NCBI GenBank assembly: GCA_001972305.1
Contig: BDDD01001668.1
Span: 186,001-250,000 of the forward strand
Reading direction: 5' to 3'
Origin: Cephalotus follicularis
Lineage: Eukaryota; Streptophyta; Magnoliopsida; Oxalidales; Cephalotaceae
Length of the DNA: 64,000 nucleotides
The position numbers and the translations under genes were made by a program. This document shows, one piece after another, positions 61,247 to 64,000 of this stretch; the stretch's first letter is position 1, and every line of letters begins with the position of its first letter. The notes under the pieces were generated by a model, which did not search any database, was not told the origin of the DNA, and saw nothing but the letters and a program-made list of their open reading frames with translations.

Positions 61247-61429
61247 CAGGCCTTCCCCTTTGATGATCCATTATGTTTCCTATAAGGAAAGTGATGTTAA
61301 TCACAAGGAAACAATTCACTTAGTTGCCGAGGATAGTATCCCAGCGATAGATTATAATTTAATATAAGCTCTGATACCAGGTTTGTCACACCCCGTTTTC
61401 ATTTTTAACACATGCATGATATAGATTGA
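61247..61429 (-). mobile_element. Fragment I: leader, primer site and LTR edge of a minus-strand element
   Basis: The minus strand reads TGGTATCAGAGC at 61368-61379, a perfect initiator Met-tRNA complement, next to an LTR edge TGTCACACCCCG starting at 61384. The left part (61247-61367) would be the leader before gag. The LTR breaks off near 61430, where sequence of the opposite orientation starts. Confidence 0.6.
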
Positions 61430-61659
61430 ACCTGCTGAGATTAAAAGGATTGAAAGATTGTTGGTAAAGAAGGCTTGGAACTCAAAGAGAAAGGTCAATT
61501 ACAATAGATATTGGGATAAGCTTTTGAGGTAGGGGTAGTGATATGTTATGGAAGATATTTTATGCATATCATGTATGTTATTTTCTGTATGATTGCATGT
61601 GTGAAATTGGACATGGAATTGCATACAAACTGCTACTGCCTGCACTTTCTGGGCAGAAG

Positions 61660-61751
61660 CAGTCGACTGTTCATAATGGCAGTCGACTACTCAACCCATC
61701 CAGTCGACTGCCAAGGCAAAGCAGTCGACTATTCTTCAGGGCAGTCGACTG
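61660..61751. repeat. Phased palindrome cluster, LTR of J (five units)
   Basis: CAGTCGACTG or CAGTCGACTA at 61660, 61680, 61701, 61722 and 61742. Spacing is 20, 21, 21, 20, with unlike spacers. All five cores are intact GTCGAC. Confidence 0.93.
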
Positions 61752-62908
61752 TTCTGGGTAGAAATTGCATAATATTGATTGAATTGCTACTGTCTGGTAC
61801 TGTTATTGAATTGTATATGCTGCCATCATATAGTATATATTGTTTGATGTTATTTAACATCACTACTATGTGCTATATGCACAATTAATGGCTTAACCAT
61901 CACTTTCAAATGAAAACTATTATTTACAAGAAACTACTTATTTATCAACTACTGTTTTATCACCTACTGTTTTGTTTCCGAATTGGAAACCACTACTGTA
62001 CTGATATCGTTTCCTCATATGAGATGTACGATCACTAAAATGTAATATGTTTCTAAAGAAAACATTTTATATTGCACATCATATATATATGTAATATCAT
62101 TGAACTGAATTGACTGATTGATTGTCTATGCATACCGTGGTCGAGTGATGGGAAGATATCACTGATTACGGCGGTGAGCCTATGTGCCAGGAGTTGGCTA
62201 GTGCTTACTCACCATACTGATCTGCATCGCAGACCGTGCACTATTATCTGCCCGCTAAACACCGACAGCACTGTTTACCTCCTATCATCAACGGAGTTGG
62301 GGTGATAGCTAGGTGGCTCGATGTAGGCTAGGGGTTAGCGACGTCTTGAGCCCAATACTGGTCTTCGGACAAACTACTGGACTGATTGATTGTACCCTTG
62401 TGCGGTATCTTTGCATATGGATTGTCTATGGCCACTTGGCATGTTTGCTTATATATATTGGCACACTGAAATGTTATTTTAAATATAAACTGTCATACAT
62501 GTTGCATTCATATATTCCTTAGCATGCATTATCTTCCTACTTAGCCAAGTGAGGACAATGGCTAACCCCCTACAATTTCAGATTAAGCGAAGACGTTGGA
62601 GTCGCTGCTGAAGCTTGGAGAGCTTCTTATTTTCGATTTAAGGTTGTTATTTCCTTATTATGTATTGTATTGAACGGATCACACTCCGTGCACTGTTGTA
62701 TTTTCCTTATGTTAAGGATATTGTTAAATTGTACCCGCACGTAGTTTGGGATGCGTGCAGATGACTTATGCTATAATCCAGTTTTAACTGCTTTCGCTTA
62801 TATATTTGATTATTATAAGAATGCTGGATTATTATTCTTATGTTTATTACTGATATCACCACATATGCTTGTCTTAACGTAAAACGGAAATAACGGGGTG
62901 TGACAGCA

Positions 62909-62920
62909 TGGTATCAGAGC
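62909..62920 (+). other. Primer binding site of J
   Basis: TGGTATCAGAGC, an exact match to the initiator Met-tRNA complement, three bases after the LTR end. Confidence 0.88.
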
Positions 62921-63093
62921 ATATTCCATATATGCTAAGCTGTGATAAGTTTCTCGGAAATTAAGTGAAATGTTTCCTAATGATTGTGTCAGTCCATATA
63001 GGAAACTGAATGGATCTCTGAAGAGGATGAAGGGGGAGGCGTAGAACCGATGAAGGTGTCAACACATCGCCGGTACCTGAAAATGACACGGCA

Positions 63094-64000
63094 ATGAATG
63101 AAGGAGTTAATGTTCCCCCAGCGTATGACGAGAGGAGTCACTTTGACCGCATGGTTGATCTCTTTCAACAACAGATGCAGGCGAACGCGGCAAACATGGA
63201 ACAAATTCGGCAAATGTACGAGGCTAACCGTACCTATCAGCAAGCACCTGACGCTTGCCATGCCGGTGGATTTGGCCGAGATCTGGAGCAGTTCATGAGA
63301 CAGAATCCTCCGACTTTCAATGGTGAATTGAATGCTACTGCGGCCGAGCAGTGGATTAGAGATCTGGAAAAGATTTTTGCTGCTCTGGAGTGTACCGATG
63401 AGCAGAAACTGAACTTCGTCGTATACCGCTTATGGGGCGAAGAGACTTACTGGTGGGAAAGGATTGAAGCGAAATGGGAAGCCCGTGGACTTGACAGGAC
63501 TTGGGACAAATTCCAGTCCTAATTTCTTGATGCTTATGTGCCACAGATTGAGCGTGATCGATGGGAGACAAAGTTGATGGAGTTACGTCAAGGAGATATG
63601 ACGGTAGCACAGTACCAGACCAGATTTGTAGAGCTGGCGAGACATACACCTTATCTTGTGGAGGGTGAGTCACGGATGATCCGGAGGTTTCTGAAGGGTC
63701 TTCGACCAGACATCAGGTCAAAATTATTGTTGTTGCAGCTGAACACTTTTGTTGATGTTGCTGAGAGAGCCATGATCTTGGAGGCTGATGCGAATGAGAG
63801 AAGGGCAGAACGGACTCATACTAATCAATCGAGGGTCGTACACTCACAGGGGCAGGGAAGTAATAATCCTGCTAAGTCAACCAGATCTGATAACAGAGGG
63901 CAAGGCGGTTCTCGACGCACACGATCAAGGACACCTGGCCGAAACAGTCAGCAGAATGCAAGTGGATGTGCTTTTTGCGCTCATCAGAATCATGATGAGA
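63094..64000 (+). pseudogene. gag: gag region of J (runs off the window)
   Basis: Starts MNEGVNVPPAYDERSHFD. Contains FMRQNPPTFNGELNATAAEQ, VYRLWGEETYWWERIEAKW and, further on, TVAQYQTRFVELARHTPYL, all matching the gag of B in order. A zinc-knuckle start, GCAFCAHQNH, is reached at the window edge. Gag forms the particle and its knuckle binds RNA. Not intact. Confidence 0.82.

Larger units (their letters stand above)
61430..64000 (+). mobile_element. Element J: chromovirus of the C/E family, plus strand, 5' part
   Basis: 61430-62905 is the reverse complement of LTR sequence like 3236-4840 of C, ending GGGGTGTGACA; the LTR's first part is not present. Then come the primer site, a leader and gag running out of the window. 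It shows the gag that C and E lack. It is broken, with at least one interruption in the part seen. Confidence 0.82.

Overview
The window looks like repeat-packed heterochromatin from a flowering plant. Almost every base belongs to LTR retrotransposons of the Ty3/Gypsy chromovirus type: pol order reverse transcriptase, RNase H, integrase, C-terminal chromodomain; initiator-Met-tRNA-like primer sites; 5-bp target duplications. I recognise no host gene, tRNA, rRNA or CRISPR. The species cannot be fixed from the sequence. Letters A to J are my own local labels.

Layout. A very large nest, element A (952-57485), sits between 5-bp flanks ctaat/ctatt. A has three LTRs of about 4 kb and two 2.62-kb internal regions without usable coding (LTR-internal-LTR-internal-LTR), so it is a tandem dimer of a LARD-like non-autonomous element. 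Its first LTR was invaded by chromovirus B (2421-22022, minus). The left LTR of B was then hit by chromovirus C (3236-10861, minus) and by solo LTR F1 (11811-14018). The first internal region of A was invaded by chromovirus D (24746-40682, minus), whose reverse transcriptase region was hit by E (29292-35677, minus, same family as C). The second LTR of A carries solo LTRs F2 (43811-46612) and F3 (49316-50385). Outside A are pieces of an older minus-strand element G (1-951 and 57491-58466), a plus-strand chromovirus 3' part H (58467-61246), a minus-strand LTR/leader scrap I (61247-61429), and the 5' part of a plus-strand chromovirus J of the C/E family (61430-64000, running off the window).

All these are fossils. 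B and D keep gag, protease and pol regions with several breaks each. C and E keep only the pol part. A, G, H, I and J are partial or non-coding. LTR differences sampled by eye are about 2% for C, 2-3% for B, 3-5% for D, 4-6% for E and about 7% for A, in line with the nesting order.

The strongest unexplained signal is that the LTRs of at least five families (B, C/E/J, D, F, H) each carry clusters of short palindromes built on a TCGA core. The arms differ between families but stay symmetrical, and the sites are repeatedly spaced 20-21 bp apart, two helical turns, with unlike spacer sequence. A second signal is a block of about 115 bp that is almost unchanged between otherwise diverged F LTRs. 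It can fold a hairpin with GTGCAC in the loop, similar in layout to a retroviral dimerisation loop.
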